Below, piece after piece: positions 14,518 to 23,308 of a DNA stretch of 64,000 nt. The stretch comes from Bradyrhizobium huanghuaihaiense (lineage in GTDB: Bacteria > Pseudomonadota > Alphaproteobacteria > Rhizobiales > Xanthobacteraceae). Each line of letters opens with the position of its first letter. The stretch's first letter is position 1. Location: the NCBI RefSeq assembly GCF_007830635.1, contig NZ_VLLA01000022.1, forward strand, positions 124,001 through 188,000. Reading direction: 5' to 3'. Made by a program: the position numbers and the translations under genes. The notes under the pieces are model-generated. The model made no database searches. It worked only from the letters and a program-made list of their open reading frames with translations, and had not been told where the DNA came from.

Positions 14518-17028
14518 CTACCACAGCCCGCCGGTGCCCGGCCGTATCAGGAAGCCGGAATCCGGCTGCTGCTGCTGCGAGGCCGGCATGCCGCCGCGCG
14601 CGTCGGCGTCGGCGACTCCGATAACTGCGTAGTTGTCCGGCGGCGCCGTGCCCGGCTTGAAGGCCTCGAGGATGGTTCCACCGGTCTCGCCGGGGCCGGC
14701 ACGCATGCCGGTCTTGGCGACGACGCGCACCAGCTTGATGCCGGCCGGCACCTTGAACGGCACGGCGGGCTTGTCGGCAAGCGCCAGCTTGAGGAAATCA
14801 CGCACGATTGGCGCGGCGAGATGGCCGCCGGTCGCCGCATTGCCTCTGCCGAGCGGACGCGGCTTGTCATAGCCCATATAGACCGCGACCGCGATGTCCG
14901 GCGAGTAGCCGACGAACCAGGCGTCCTTGGCCTCGTTGGTGGTGCCGGTCTTGCCCGCGATCGGCTTGCCCACTTCCTTAAGTACTGTTGCCGTGCCGGC
15001 CTGGACCACGCCTTCCAACAGCTCGGTGATCTGGTAGGCGGTCATGGAATCCAGCACCTGCTCGCGGCGGTCGATCAGCTGCGGCTCGGGCTGGTTCTTC
15101 CAGCCGCCCGGCGCGTCGCAGCCGCGGCATTCGCGCTGGTCGTGCTTGTAGATGGTATGGCCGTAGCGGTCCTGGATGCGGTCGATCAGGGTCGGCTTCA
15201 CACGGCGGCCGCCATTGGCGAGCATCGAGTAGGCTGTGACCATGCGCATCGCGGTGGTCTCGCCGGCGCCCAGGGAGTACGACAGGTAATTGGGCAGCTC
15301 ATCATAGACGCCGAAGCGCCTGGCATACTCGCCAATCAACGGCATGCCGATGTCCTGGGCAAGCCGCACCGTCACGGTGTTACGCGACAGTCGAAGCGCA
15401 TTACGCAGCGTCATCGGACCGTTATATTTGCCGGCATCAAAATTCTCCGGCCGCCACACGCCGGCGCCCTGGCCCTGGTCGATTTCGATCGGCGCGTCGA
15501 GCACGACCGTCGAAGGCGTGTAGCCGTTGTCGAGCGCGGCCGAATAGACGATCGGCTTGAACGACGACCCGGGCTGCCGGTAGGCCTGTGTGGCGCGGTT
15601 GAACTGGCTCTGGTCGAACGAGAAGCCGCCGACCATTGCGAGCACGCGGCCGGTCCAGGGATCCATCACCGCCATCGCGCCGGAGACTTCGGGGATCTGG
15701 CGCAGCCGGTACTGGCCTTCGACCGGCTGTCCCTCCTTGCTGTAGAGCGGATCGGCATAGATCACGTCACCGGGCGCCAGCACTTGCGCCACTGAGGTCG
15801 GCGTCTTGCCCTTGGCGTTGCCCTGGACCGCCCTCGCCCAGCGCACGCCGTCGAGGGTGACGAGGCCGGTCTCGCGCTGCTTGCTGACGGCACCGCCGAG
15901 TTCGCGGCTCGGCTGGAAGCCGATGCGCGCCGACTGATCGCTGGTCTCCAGCACCACCGCCATGCGCCACGGCGAGATATCCGACAGCGACTTGATCTCG
16001 GCGAGCTTCACGCCCCAGTCGCCGGAGATATCGAGCTTGCTCATGGCGCCGCGATAGCCCTGCTGCTCGTCATAATTCACGAGGCCGGAGACCATGGTCT
16101 TGCGCGCCATGACCTGGATCTTGGGATCGAGCGTGGTGCGGACGGAGAGACCGCCCTCATACAGCTTCTTCTCGCCGTAACGCTCGAAGATGTCGCGGCG
16201 GACTTCCTCGGCGAAATATTCGCCGGCGAAGGTGTGGGCGGCGTTGGAACGGTTGGTGACGGCCAGCGGCTCCTTGCGCGACTTGTCGGCGTCGGCCTGC
16301 TTGATCCAGCCATTCTCCACGAGACGGTCGATCACGTAGTTGCGGCGCTCGATGGCGCGGTCGCGGTTGCGCACCGGATGCAGCGTCGCCGGCATCTTCG
16401 GCAGCGCCGCCAGATAGGAGGCTTCCGCCACCGTCAGCTCGTTCACGGACTTGTCGAAATAGACCAGCGAGGCGGCGGCGATGCCGTAGGCGCCGAGGCC
16501 GAGATAAATCTCGTTCAGGTAAAGCTCGAGGATCTTGTCCTTCGAATAGGTCTTCTCGATCCGCATCGCCAGCAAGGCTTCCTTGATCTTGCGCGAGAAG
16601 GAGACCTCGTTGGTCAGCAGGAAGTTCTTGGCGACCTGCTGGGTGATCGTGGAAGCGCCCTGCGGACGGCGGTTGGAGCCGAAGTTCTGAAGATAGAGCA
16701 CGCCCGCGCGCGCCATGCCGGTGTAGTCGATGCCGCCATGCTCGTAGAAATTCTTGTCCTCGGCCGCGAGGAAGGCGTTGATCACGAGCTTCGGCACCGC
16801 CTGGATCGGCAGATACAGCCGCCGCTCCTTGGCGTATTCGCCGAGCAGCGAACCGTCGACCGCGTGCACACGCGTCATCACCGGCGGTTCGTAATCCTGA
16901 AGCTGAGAGTAGTCCGGCAAGTCCTTGGAGAAATGCCAGATCAGGCCTGCCACGGCTCCGACACCGACAAGGAACACCACTGTTCCCGCGGCGAACAGGA
17001 AGCCCATGAACCGCACCAGCAAGCGCAT
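14518..17028 (-). CDS. mrcA: Penicillin-binding protein 1A (bifunctional class A)
   Basis: An 836-aa inner-membrane peptidoglycan synthase. An N-terminal helix (residues 7-32) precedes the GT51 glycosyltransferase domain, with catalytic E90 in AAEDKNFYEH and the motif GASTITQQVAKNF. An OB-like insertion follows. The transpeptidase domain has S488 in SSFK, SRN in RLSRNT, and KTGT in IAGKTGTTNEAKDAW. All catalytic motifs are intact. It makes and cross-links glycan strands. The amidase gene lies upstream on the same strand (245-bp gap) and prfB downstream, forming a cell-wall block. Confidence 0.95.
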   Translation of the reverse strand: MRLLVRFMGFLFAAGTVVFLVGVGAVAGLIWHFSKDLPDYSQLQDYEPPVMTRVHAVDGSLLGEYAKERRLYLPIQAVPKLVINAFLAAEDKNFYEHGGIDYTGMARAGVLYLQNFGSNRRPQGASTITQQVAKNFLLTNEVSFSRKIKEALLAMRIEKTYSKDKILELYLNEIYLGLGAYGIAAASLVYFDKSVNELTVAEASYLAALPKMPATLHPVRNRDRAIERRNYVIDRLVENGWIKQADADKSRKEPLAVTNRSNAAHTFAGEYFAEEVRRDIFERYGEKKLYEGGLSVRTTLDPKIQVMARKTMVSGLVNYDEQQGYRGAMSKLDISGDWGVKLAEIKSLSDISPWRMAVVLETSDQSARIGFQPSRELGGAVSKQRETGLVTLDGVRWARAVQGNAKGKTPTSVAQVLAPGDVIYADPLYSKEGQPVEGQYRLRQIPEVSGAMAVMDPWTGRVLAMVGGFSFDQSQFNRATQAYRQPGSSFKPIVYSAALDNGYTPSTVVLDAPIEIDQGQGAGVWRPENFDAGKYNGPMTLRNALRLSRNTVTVRLAQDIGMPLIGEYARRFGVYDELPNYLSYSLGAGETTAMRMVTAYSMLANGGRRVKPTLIDRIQDRYGHTIYKHDQRECRGCDAPGGWKNQPEPQLIDRREQVLDSMTAYQITELLEGVVQAGTATVLKEVGKPIAGKTGTTNEAKDAWFVGYSPDIAVAVYMGYDKPRPLGRGNAATGGHLAAPIVRDFLKLALADKPAVPFKVPAGIKLVRVVAKTGMRAGPGETGGTILEAFKPGTAPPDNYAVIGVADADARGGMPASQQQQPDSGFLIRPGTGGLW

Positions 17029-17273
17029 TATGTGTTTATCCGTTCAAACTCTGGATCAGCCCAGTATCAGCCCCATAGGACCTAAAAACTGGCACCCCAA
17101 ACTGGCGCCAACCTCACGTCGCGAATTCACCGGCCTACGCAATCACATCAAGCTGGGCCTAAAGACGCTTGCCGAGCGGGATTCTCTCCGATTCCGGAAC
17201 CCCCTGCGGCATTTTTATAAAGCGTCCGCTGTGGCCAAACTAGGGCCTTTGCGGCGGGACGGAAAAACCCTCT

Positions 17274-18572
17274 TCAATTCGACGCGCCTGCGGACGTCGC
17301 CAGCCGTTTGGCCAGGAACCCGTCGATCGCCTGCGCCATCGAGCCCACGGCCTTGGACCGCCAGCCCTCGGACACCAGGTGCTCGAGGTCGCCCTTGTTG
17401 GAGACATAACCGATCTCGACCAGCACCGAGGGCACGTCCGGGGCCTTCAGCACCCGGAAACCGGCCGATTTCAGCGGATGCTTGTGCATCCGCACCGTAG
17501 ACTTCATTTCGCCCATCAGCAGATGGGCAAAACGATTTGAAAACGTGCGGGTTTCACGTTGCGTCAGGTCGATCAGGATGTCGGCGACATCGGTCGGCTC
17601 CTCCGCGAGGTTGAAGCCGGCGATCGCGTCCGCGCGGTTTTCCGCATCCGCCAGACGCTGGGCCTCGGCGTCAGAGGCCTTGTCGGACAGCGTATAGATG
17701 GTGGCGCCCTGGGCATCGCCCTCGGCCCGCGGCAGCGCATCGGCATGGATCGAGACGAACAGCGCGGCCTTGAGGTTGCGCGCGACTTTGACCCGGTCAT
17801 TGAGCGGGATGAAGGTATCGTCGTCCCGCGTCATCACCACGCGATACTTGCCGGCCTTGTCCAGCCGGTCGCGCAGCGCCCGGGCAAAGGCCAGCACCAG
17901 GTTCTTCTCACTCTCGCCGCTCGACTGCGTGCCGTTGTCGATGCCGCCATGGCCGGGATCGATCACGACGACCGGCCGGCTGTCAGCCTTCTGCTGCGCC
18001 GTGTCCGGGGCTGCTACGGCGGGAACGGTTGCAGGCGGCGCCTCGGCGACCGCAGGCCGCAGCTCTGGACGGTTTTCCGGGCCGAGCGACTGTACGAAGG
18101 CGGCGCGGTCGACCTCCTCAAGCTCGAGCACGAGCCGGGCGGGCTGGCCGTTGGCCGCCTCGACCACATAGGAATTGGCAATTTTGGCCGGCCCGGTCAG
18201 GTCGAACACGATTCGCGAGCCGCCGGGCATGACGAGCCCGTAGCGGAACGCCTTGACCAGGCCCCGTCCCGCCGCTCCGGTCCCCGCAGGGAGCTGAAAA
18301 TTGACCTGCGGGACGTCCACCACCACCCGGTATGGGTCGGCGAGCGTCACGGCGCGGAACGTCACGGTCTGGTCGATGTCGAGGATGAAGCGGGTCTGCT
18401 TACCGTCACCGGCCAGCCGGGCACCCGAGGCGATTGGAAAATTTGCTGCCGCAACAGCGGGTTGCGACCGGCTCTCCGCCGCGCTCAGGCGCGAGGAATC
18501 GGCGCACGGCAATGCCGCAGCGCACAACAGCACGCATCCCAGCAAGACCCTTTGTTTTGCGCGGCTCGCCAC
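17274..18572 (-). CDS. amiC: N-acetylmuramoyl-L-alanine amidase with AMIN domain
   Basis: A 432-aa periplasmic amidase that splits daughter-cell peptidoglycan. A signal peptide (residues 1-32) precedes an AMIN domain at about 45-150 (TRFILDIDQTVTF...). The Amidase_3 domain follows, with zinc ligands H in DPGHGG, E in GESEKN and H in SIHAD, and the catalytic glutamate in VLVEIGYVSN. The start is GTG, with GGAGG about 11 bases upstream. It is divergent from rne across a 0.7-kb gap. AmiC-like is the best label; other Ami paralogues cannot be excluded. Confidence 0.9.
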   Translation of the reverse strand: MASRAKQRVLLGCVLLCAAALPCADSSRLSAAESRSQPAVAAANFPIASGARLAGDGKQTRFILDIDQTVTFRAVTLADPYRVVVDVPQVNFQLPAGTGAAGRGLVKAFRYGLVMPGGSRIVFDLTGPAKIANSYVVEAANGQPARLVLELEEVDRAAFVQSLGPENRPELRPAVAEAPPATVPAVAAPDTAQQKADSRPVVVIDPGHGGIDNGTQSSGESEKNLVLAFARALRDRLDKAGKYRVVMTRDDDTFIPLNDRVKVARNLKAALFVSIHADALPRAEGDAQGATIYTLSDKASDAEAQRLADAENRADAIAGFNLAEEPTDVADILIDLTQRETRTFSNRFAHLLMGEMKSTVRMHKHPLKSAGFRVLKAPDVPSVLVEIGYVSNKGDLEHLVSEGWRSKAVGSMAQAIDGFLAKRLATSAGASN

Positions 18573-19275
18573 CGATTTCCGTGCCTCCGAGCAGCTATTT
18601 TAACGCAATAGAACCACAGGGTTAATCGATCCTTAATGACGAATTCGCGAAACTCGCTGACTGTGACCGCCGTGCGACGCTCCCTTGCACCGATGGTCCA
18701 TTCCTCGTATGTACGGAATGCTGACGGCCGATATTTCCGGTTGTGTCGCATTCAGCCTCCCGGTGCAGCGCCGGAGCTCCCAAGATTTGGGAATTCCAGC
18801 GTTTTCCGTTCTCCTCTAAGGCCAGCGCGGTGCGCGGCAGCGAGGCGGAGCGGGCCAAGCCCCGGCGGCGGACGGTTTCCGGTTACCTCGTTTCCGGGAC
18901 GGTTCAGACAGCGACGTAACCCATTACCCGGTCCCTTGACCCCAAGGGGACGGTTCGTGATCCCCCAGGGCGAGCGCGCTCGCGCCATGCCTGGCCTGCA
19001 GCAACTGATTGAGGGGCGGCCCCGCCGCCCAATGTTTCATACGGGCCGACGCTTGATGCGCCAGACTGTGCCGACGAACTCTGAAGGACCATTCGCGACG
19101 CTGCGGAGTGACAATCCCGCGCGCCGCTGTGGTCCTGAAGCTTCCGGTTCGGCAAGGCGCGAGAGACGGCGTTTCGGCCTTCCCCTCACCCCCGAATCAG
19201 GTGGACCGTCGCGTCACCCGGCAGCGCAGATTGCGCCCACGGTGAGTCGCGCCCGCCGCCGCCAAGAGTTAAGAC
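18573..19275 (+). other. Long untranslated region upstream of rne
   Basis: There are 703 bases between the divergent amidase and rne starts with no gene I can support. A weak promoter-like pair TTGCAC (18685-18690)-N17-TATGTA (18708-18713) would give an rne leader of about 550 nt. Long structured leaders that RNase E itself cleaves are known for rne in E. coli, so a similar feedback is plausible. I cannot fold it here. Confidence 0.45.
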
Positions 19276-22200
19276 ATGCCCAACAAGATGTTGATCGATG
19301 CCACCCACCCGGAAGAGACCCGGGTCGTCGTGGTCCGCGGCAATCGCGTCGAAGAGTTTGATTTCGAGACCGCGCAACGCAAGCAACTGCGCGGAAATAT
19401 CTACCTCGCCAAGGTCACAAGGGTCGAACCCTCGCTCCAGGCCGCCTTCGTCGAATATGGCGGCAACCGCCATGGCTTCCTCGCCTTCAGCGAAATCCAT
19501 CCCGACTACTACCAGATCCCGGTCGCCGACCGGCAGGCGCTGATCGAGGCCGAGGAACAGGCCCATCGCGAGGCCGAGGAAGAGAGCGAGAACCGTTCCC
19601 ACGGCCGCCGCCGCTCGCGCCACCGCAATGCCCGCCGCCGCGGTCATGGCGAGCGCGTGCGCAGCGAGATCGTCGAGGGTCTCGGCGCCGATCCCGCCGC
19701 CCAGCCGCTCGAGGGCGCGCCGCAGCCGGACTACACCGAAGGCGCTCCGCTCGAAGGCGAGCATCTGCACACCGAGGCGGAGCACCACGGCGATCACGAG
19801 CACCACGAGCACGGGCACGACGACCATCACCACGCCCATGACGATGATCACCCTCACGATCATGGCGACCATGGTCATGACGGCGAACACGATCATCATG
19901 ACCATGATCATGCCGACGAGACGCCCGCGCCCGTCGGCGCCGAGCCTGTCGTGGCGAGCGAGCCCGTTGCCGAGCCGCAGGAGGCCCAGACCGTCGAAGC
20001 TCACGCCTTCGAGGCGCACGCCGAGGCTCTCGCCGAAGCCGTGACGTCGGCCACCGAGCCGGCCGATGCCGTCTACGCCGCCGGCGAGAGCGTTGAAGCG
20101 CCGCATGCCGAAGCCGCGGAAGCAGCCGGCGAAGACGACGACGACGAGGACGAAGAAGACGGCGAGGAAGCCGAAGAGGAAGTCGTCGAATCCGTCGGCG
20201 GCGACGACGTGCTGGAGGAAGTGCCGGAGCGTACCTTCCGCCCGCGCCGCCAGTACAAGATCCAGGAAGTCATCAAGCGCCGCCAGGTGATGCTGGTGCA
20301 GGTCGTCAAGGAAGAGCGCGGCAACAAGGGCGCGGCACTGACGACCTATCTCTCGCTCGCCGGCCGCTATGCCGTGCTGATGCCCAACACCGCGCGCGGC
20401 GGCGGCATCAGCCGCAAGATCACCAGCGCGCAGGACCGTTCTCGTCTCAAGGAGGTCGTGCAGGACCTCGACGTGCCCGAAGGCATGGGCATCATCCTGC
20501 GCACCGCAGGCGCTTCCCGCACCAAGCCCGAGATCAAGCGCGACTTCGAGTACCTGATCCGGATGTGGGAGACGGTGCGCGACCTGACGCTGAAGTCGCA
20601 GGCCCCGACCCTCGTCTATGAGGAAGGCTCGCTGATCAAGCGCTCGCTGCGCGACCTCTACAACAAGGAGATCGACGAGATCCAGGTTGCCGGCGACGGC
20701 GGCTACCGCGAAGCGCGCGACTTCATGAAGATGCTGATGCCCGCCAATGTCAGCGCGGTGAAGCAGTATCGCGACGGCCAGCCGCTGTTCTCGCGCATGG
20801 GCGTCGAGAGCCAGCTCGATGCGATGTTCTCGCCGACCGTGCAGCTTCGCTCCGGCGGCTATGTCGTGATCAACCAGACCGAGGCGCTGGTCTCGATCGA
20901 CGTCAACTCGGGACGATCGACCCGCGAGCACCATATCGAGGACACCGCGCTCAAGACCAATCTGGAAGCGGCCGAAGAGGTCGCCCGCCAGCTTCGCCTC
21001 CGCGACCTCGCCGGCCTGATCGTCATCGACTTCATCGACATGGACGAGAAGCGCAACAACCGTGCGGTCGAGCGCAAGCTGTCCGACTGCCTGCGCCAGG
21101 ACCGCGCGCGCATCCAGGTCGGCCGCATCTCGCATTTCGGCCTCCTGGAGATGTCGCGTCAGCGCATCCGCGCCAGCGTGCTCGAGAGCTCGACCGATCC
21201 CTGCCCGCATTGCGGCGGCACCGGCCACGTCCGTTCGGTGTCTTCGGTGGCGCTACAGCTCTTGCGCGGCCTCGAAGAGATCCTGATGAAGGGCGCGACC
21301 CACAATCTCGTGGTCCGCACCCGCACCGACGTCGCGCTCTATGTGCTGAACCACAAGCGCGGCCATCTGCGCGACCTCGAGAACAGCTTCAAGGTCACGC
21401 TGTCGGTCATCGCCGATCCCAGCGTCAGCGGCCCGCAGGCCTATCTCATCGACCGCGGTGAGCAGGTGCACACGCTGGAAGCCGCCAAGGCGCTGCTCGC
21501 GGCGCAGGCGGCTGCGAGCCCGCCGCCCTTGGTCGAAGACGCCTATGACGACGAGGAGTTCGATTCGGAGCTGGAATCCGAGATCGAGTCCGAGGAGACC
21601 GAAGGTCTCACTGAGGAGCAGGCTTCTGGAGAGGCTGCCCCCGAGCAGGACGGTCAGCGCCGCAAGCGCCGCCGTCGCCGGCGCGGCCGCGGTGGCCAGC
21701 GCGAGGGCGAACTGCGTGAGGATGGTGCGCCCAGTCTCCCCGAGGCGGCCGTGGCAGCCAGCGAAGGCGACGAGGATTCCGAGTCCGAGCAGGACGGCGA
21801 GGAAGGCGAGGAGCAGGCAGCCCGTGGCGAGCAGCAGGGCAGCGGCGAGCGCCGGCGCCGGCGCGGTCGTAGGGGCGGACGTCGCCGTCGTGGCGGCAAT
21901 GAGGAAGGTCTCGCCGGCTCCATCAGCGACGAGCTCGCGGCCAATGCCGCGCCGGAAGCAAGCGATGCAGTGGCCGATTTCGACGGCGCCAGCGGTGAGG
22001 CTGCGCCCTCGATCGCGCAGGTCGAAGACACCACTGAACCGCAGATCGCCGAGCCCGAGCCGCGTGCCGAAGTTCAGGCTGCGGCGCCGGCCCAGCTCGA
22101 GCCGGCTCCCACTCCTGTTGCGATGGAAGAAGAATCCACCGACGACAAGGCCACGCGGCGCCGTTCCACGGTCCGCGAAAAGGTGAGCTTCCTGTCGAGC

Positions 22201-22356
22201 AGCGCGAGCGAGCCGGCAGCGCCGGTTGCACAGGCAGCCGAGCCGGTCGCTCCGCCGGCACCGGCCCCCGAACCCGCGCCGGAAGCGGCAACCGAGACGC
22301 CGGCTGCCCCACGCCGCGCCGGCTGGTGGTCCCGCCGCTTCGGCGGCGGCGAGTAA
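19276..22356 (+). CDS. rne: Ribonuclease E/G family, with His-rich insertion
   Basis: A 1026-aa endoribonuclease of RNA decay and rRNA/tRNA maturation, and degradosome scaffold. The S1 domain (from about residue 35) is interrupted by a large insertion at roughly 97-322. Within it, residues 163-212 contain 23 His in 50 positions plus many Asp/Glu. The catalytic DNase-I-like region has D542 (SIDVNSG) and D585 (VIDFIDM). The Zn-link cysteines are C643 and C646 (CPHC). The C-terminal 230 residues are disordered with two Arg blocks (near RRRRRRGRGG and RRRRRGRRGG) for RNA or partner binding, and end in a Trp/Arg tail. A bidirectional terminator follows. Confidence 0.95.
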   Translation: MPNKMLIDATHPEETRVVVVRGNRVEEFDFETAQRKQLRGNIYLAKVTRVEPSLQAAFVEYGGNRHGFLAFSEIHPDYYQIPVADRQALIEAEEQAHREAEEESENRSHGRRRSRHRNARRRGHGERVRSEIVEGLGADPAAQPLEGAPQPDYTEGAPLEGEHLHTEAEHHGDHEHHEHGHDDHHHAHDDDHPHDHGDHGHDGEHDHHDHDHADETPAPVGAEPVVASEPVAEPQEAQTVEAHAFEAHAEALAEAVTSATEPADAVYAAGESVEAPHAEAAEAAGEDDDDEDEEDGEEAEEEVVESVGGDDVLEEVPERTFRPRRQYKIQEVIKRRQVMLVQVVKEERGNKGAALTTYLSLAGRYAVLMPNTARGGGISRKITSAQDRSRLKEVVQDLDVPEGMGIILRTAGASRTKPEIKRDFEYLIRMWETVRDLTLKSQAPTLVYEEGSLIKRSLRDLYNKEIDEIQVAGDGGYREARDFMKMLMPANVSAVKQYRDGQPLFSRMGVESQLDAMFSPTVQLRSGGYVVINQTEALVSIDVNSGRSTREHHIEDTALKTNLEAAEEVARQLRLRDLAGLIVIDFIDMDEKRNNRAVERKLSDCLRQDRARIQVGRISHFGLLEMSRQRIRASVLESSTDPCPHCGGTGHVRSVSSVALQLLRGLEEILMKGATHNLVVRTRTDVALYVLNHKRGHLRDLENSFKVTLSVIADPSVSGPQAYLIDRGEQVHTLEAAKALLAAQAAASPPPLVEDAYDDEEFDSELESEIESEETEGLTEEQASGEAAPEQDGQRRKRRRRRRGRGGQREGELREDGAPSLPEAAVAASEGDEDSESEQDGEEGEEQAARGEQQGSGERRRRRGRRGGRRRRGGNEEGLAGSISDELAANAAPEASDAVADFDGASGEAAPSIAQVEDTTEPQIAEPEPRAEVQAAAPAQLEPAPTPVAMEEESTDDKATRRRSTVREKVSFLSSSASEPAAPVAQAAEPVAPPAPAPEPAPEAATETPAAPRRAGWWSRRFGGGE

Positions 22357-22370
22357 GCCGAACGCCAAAC

Positions 22371-22400
22371 AAAAAACGCCCGGCCAAGCCGGGCGTTTTT
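22371..22400. terminator. Bidirectional Rho-independent terminator
   Basis: A 9-bp perfect stem ACGCCCGGC (22376-22384) / GCCGGGCGT (22388-22396) with a 3-nt loop, flanked by A6 on the left and T5 on the right. It serves rne (plus) and the convergent XRE-cupin gene (minus). Confidence 0.92.
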
Positions 22401-22418
22401 CATTTCAGGGGGCCGCCC

Positions 22419-23099
22419 CTACGACGGCAGCTCGTCATCCCCGAGCGGCGCGACGTCGCGCGCGGCGATCTGGCGGAGCTGGTCGTAGAGATCGGGCGCC
22501 TCGCTGGTGCAGAGGCAGACGCCTGTTGCCGAAGGTCCTTCGCCGGCATTGAGGTAGGCGTGGCCCATGGTGCTGTCGAGATAGATGCCGTCGCCCTCGC
22601 CCAGGATCTCCGGCGCATAGAACTCGGTGTGGACGGCGACGCGTCCGCGCGTCACCACGAAATACTCCTCGCCGCCGTGACGCAGCAGCGGACCGAACTC
22701 CTCAAGCGAGCGCGCGCGCACTTCGGCCACGATCGGCACCATGCGTTTGCCGATCAGGTCGGTGCATTGATAGGTGTAGGTGTAGAACTTCGTGGTGATC
22801 ACCTGCCCCTGCCCGGCCCGGCTGATGCTCCGCCGCGCAGTCACCGGCCGGCCCCGCGCGGGCGCAGCGACCGCGGGATTAAACAGCTCGGCGATTTCCA
22901 TCTTCAGGCCCGAGGTGAGCTGGAGCAGCTTGTCGTAGGTCAGCGACATCAGGCCGTTCTCGACCTTGGACAGGGTCGAGAGCGCCATCCCGGTCCGCTC
23001 CGCCACCTGCTTGAGCGTCAGGCCGCGCGCCTGGCGGGCGGCCTTGAGGCATTGGCCGAGCTGGGAATTGGCAGTTTCTGATGTCGTGATCTCACTCAT
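22419..23099 (-). CDS. XRE family regulator with C-terminal cupin
   Basis: A 226-aa transcription factor. The XRE helix-turn-helix is at about residues 17-72 (LTLKQVAERTGMALSTLSKVENG). A basic linker follows, then a cupin domain at about 115-205 that normally senses a small ligand (the family includes PuuR). It is divergent from the amidase/oxidoreductase pair across 209 bp, so it probably controls them, with their substrate or product as ligand (inference). The terminator shared with rne closes it on the left. Confidence 0.88.
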   Translation of the reverse strand: MSEITTSETANSQLGQCLKAARQARGLTLKQVAERTGMALSTLSKVENGLMSLTYDKLLQLTSGLKMEIAELFNPAVAAPARGRPVTARRSISRAGQGQVITTKFYTYTYQCTDLIGKRMVPIVAEVRARSLEEFGPLLRHGGEEYFVVTRGRVAVHTEFYAPEILGEGDGIYLDSTMGHAYLNAGEGPSATGVCLCTSEAPDLYDQLRQIAARDVAPLGDDELPS

Positions 23100-23308
23100 G
23101 TCGCGATGCTAGCACGACCAAAGAAAAATAGTTGATCGATAGATCTAATCTTTTCGACCTAAACAGTCCGAATCGACCCTAATTGGGCGCTGATCGGGCA
23201 GGCCGTGCTCCATTGGCGCATGAAAATAGCTCAGACTGACGAATTTTGGCGCCCCACTCTGCTTTCCGATATGCTAAATCGTTTTCATAATCTGAAAGGG
23301 AGCGGGCG

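Noticed and set aside
18636..19361. Plus-strand frame spanning the rne leader
   Set aside because: Arg/Pro-rich, overlaps the true rne start and has no recognisable domain or ribosome binding site.
19186..21228. Minus-strand frame of 680 codons opposite rne
   Set aside because: Antisense shadow; runs of Val/Met/Ile mirror the His/Asp-rich tract of RNase E.
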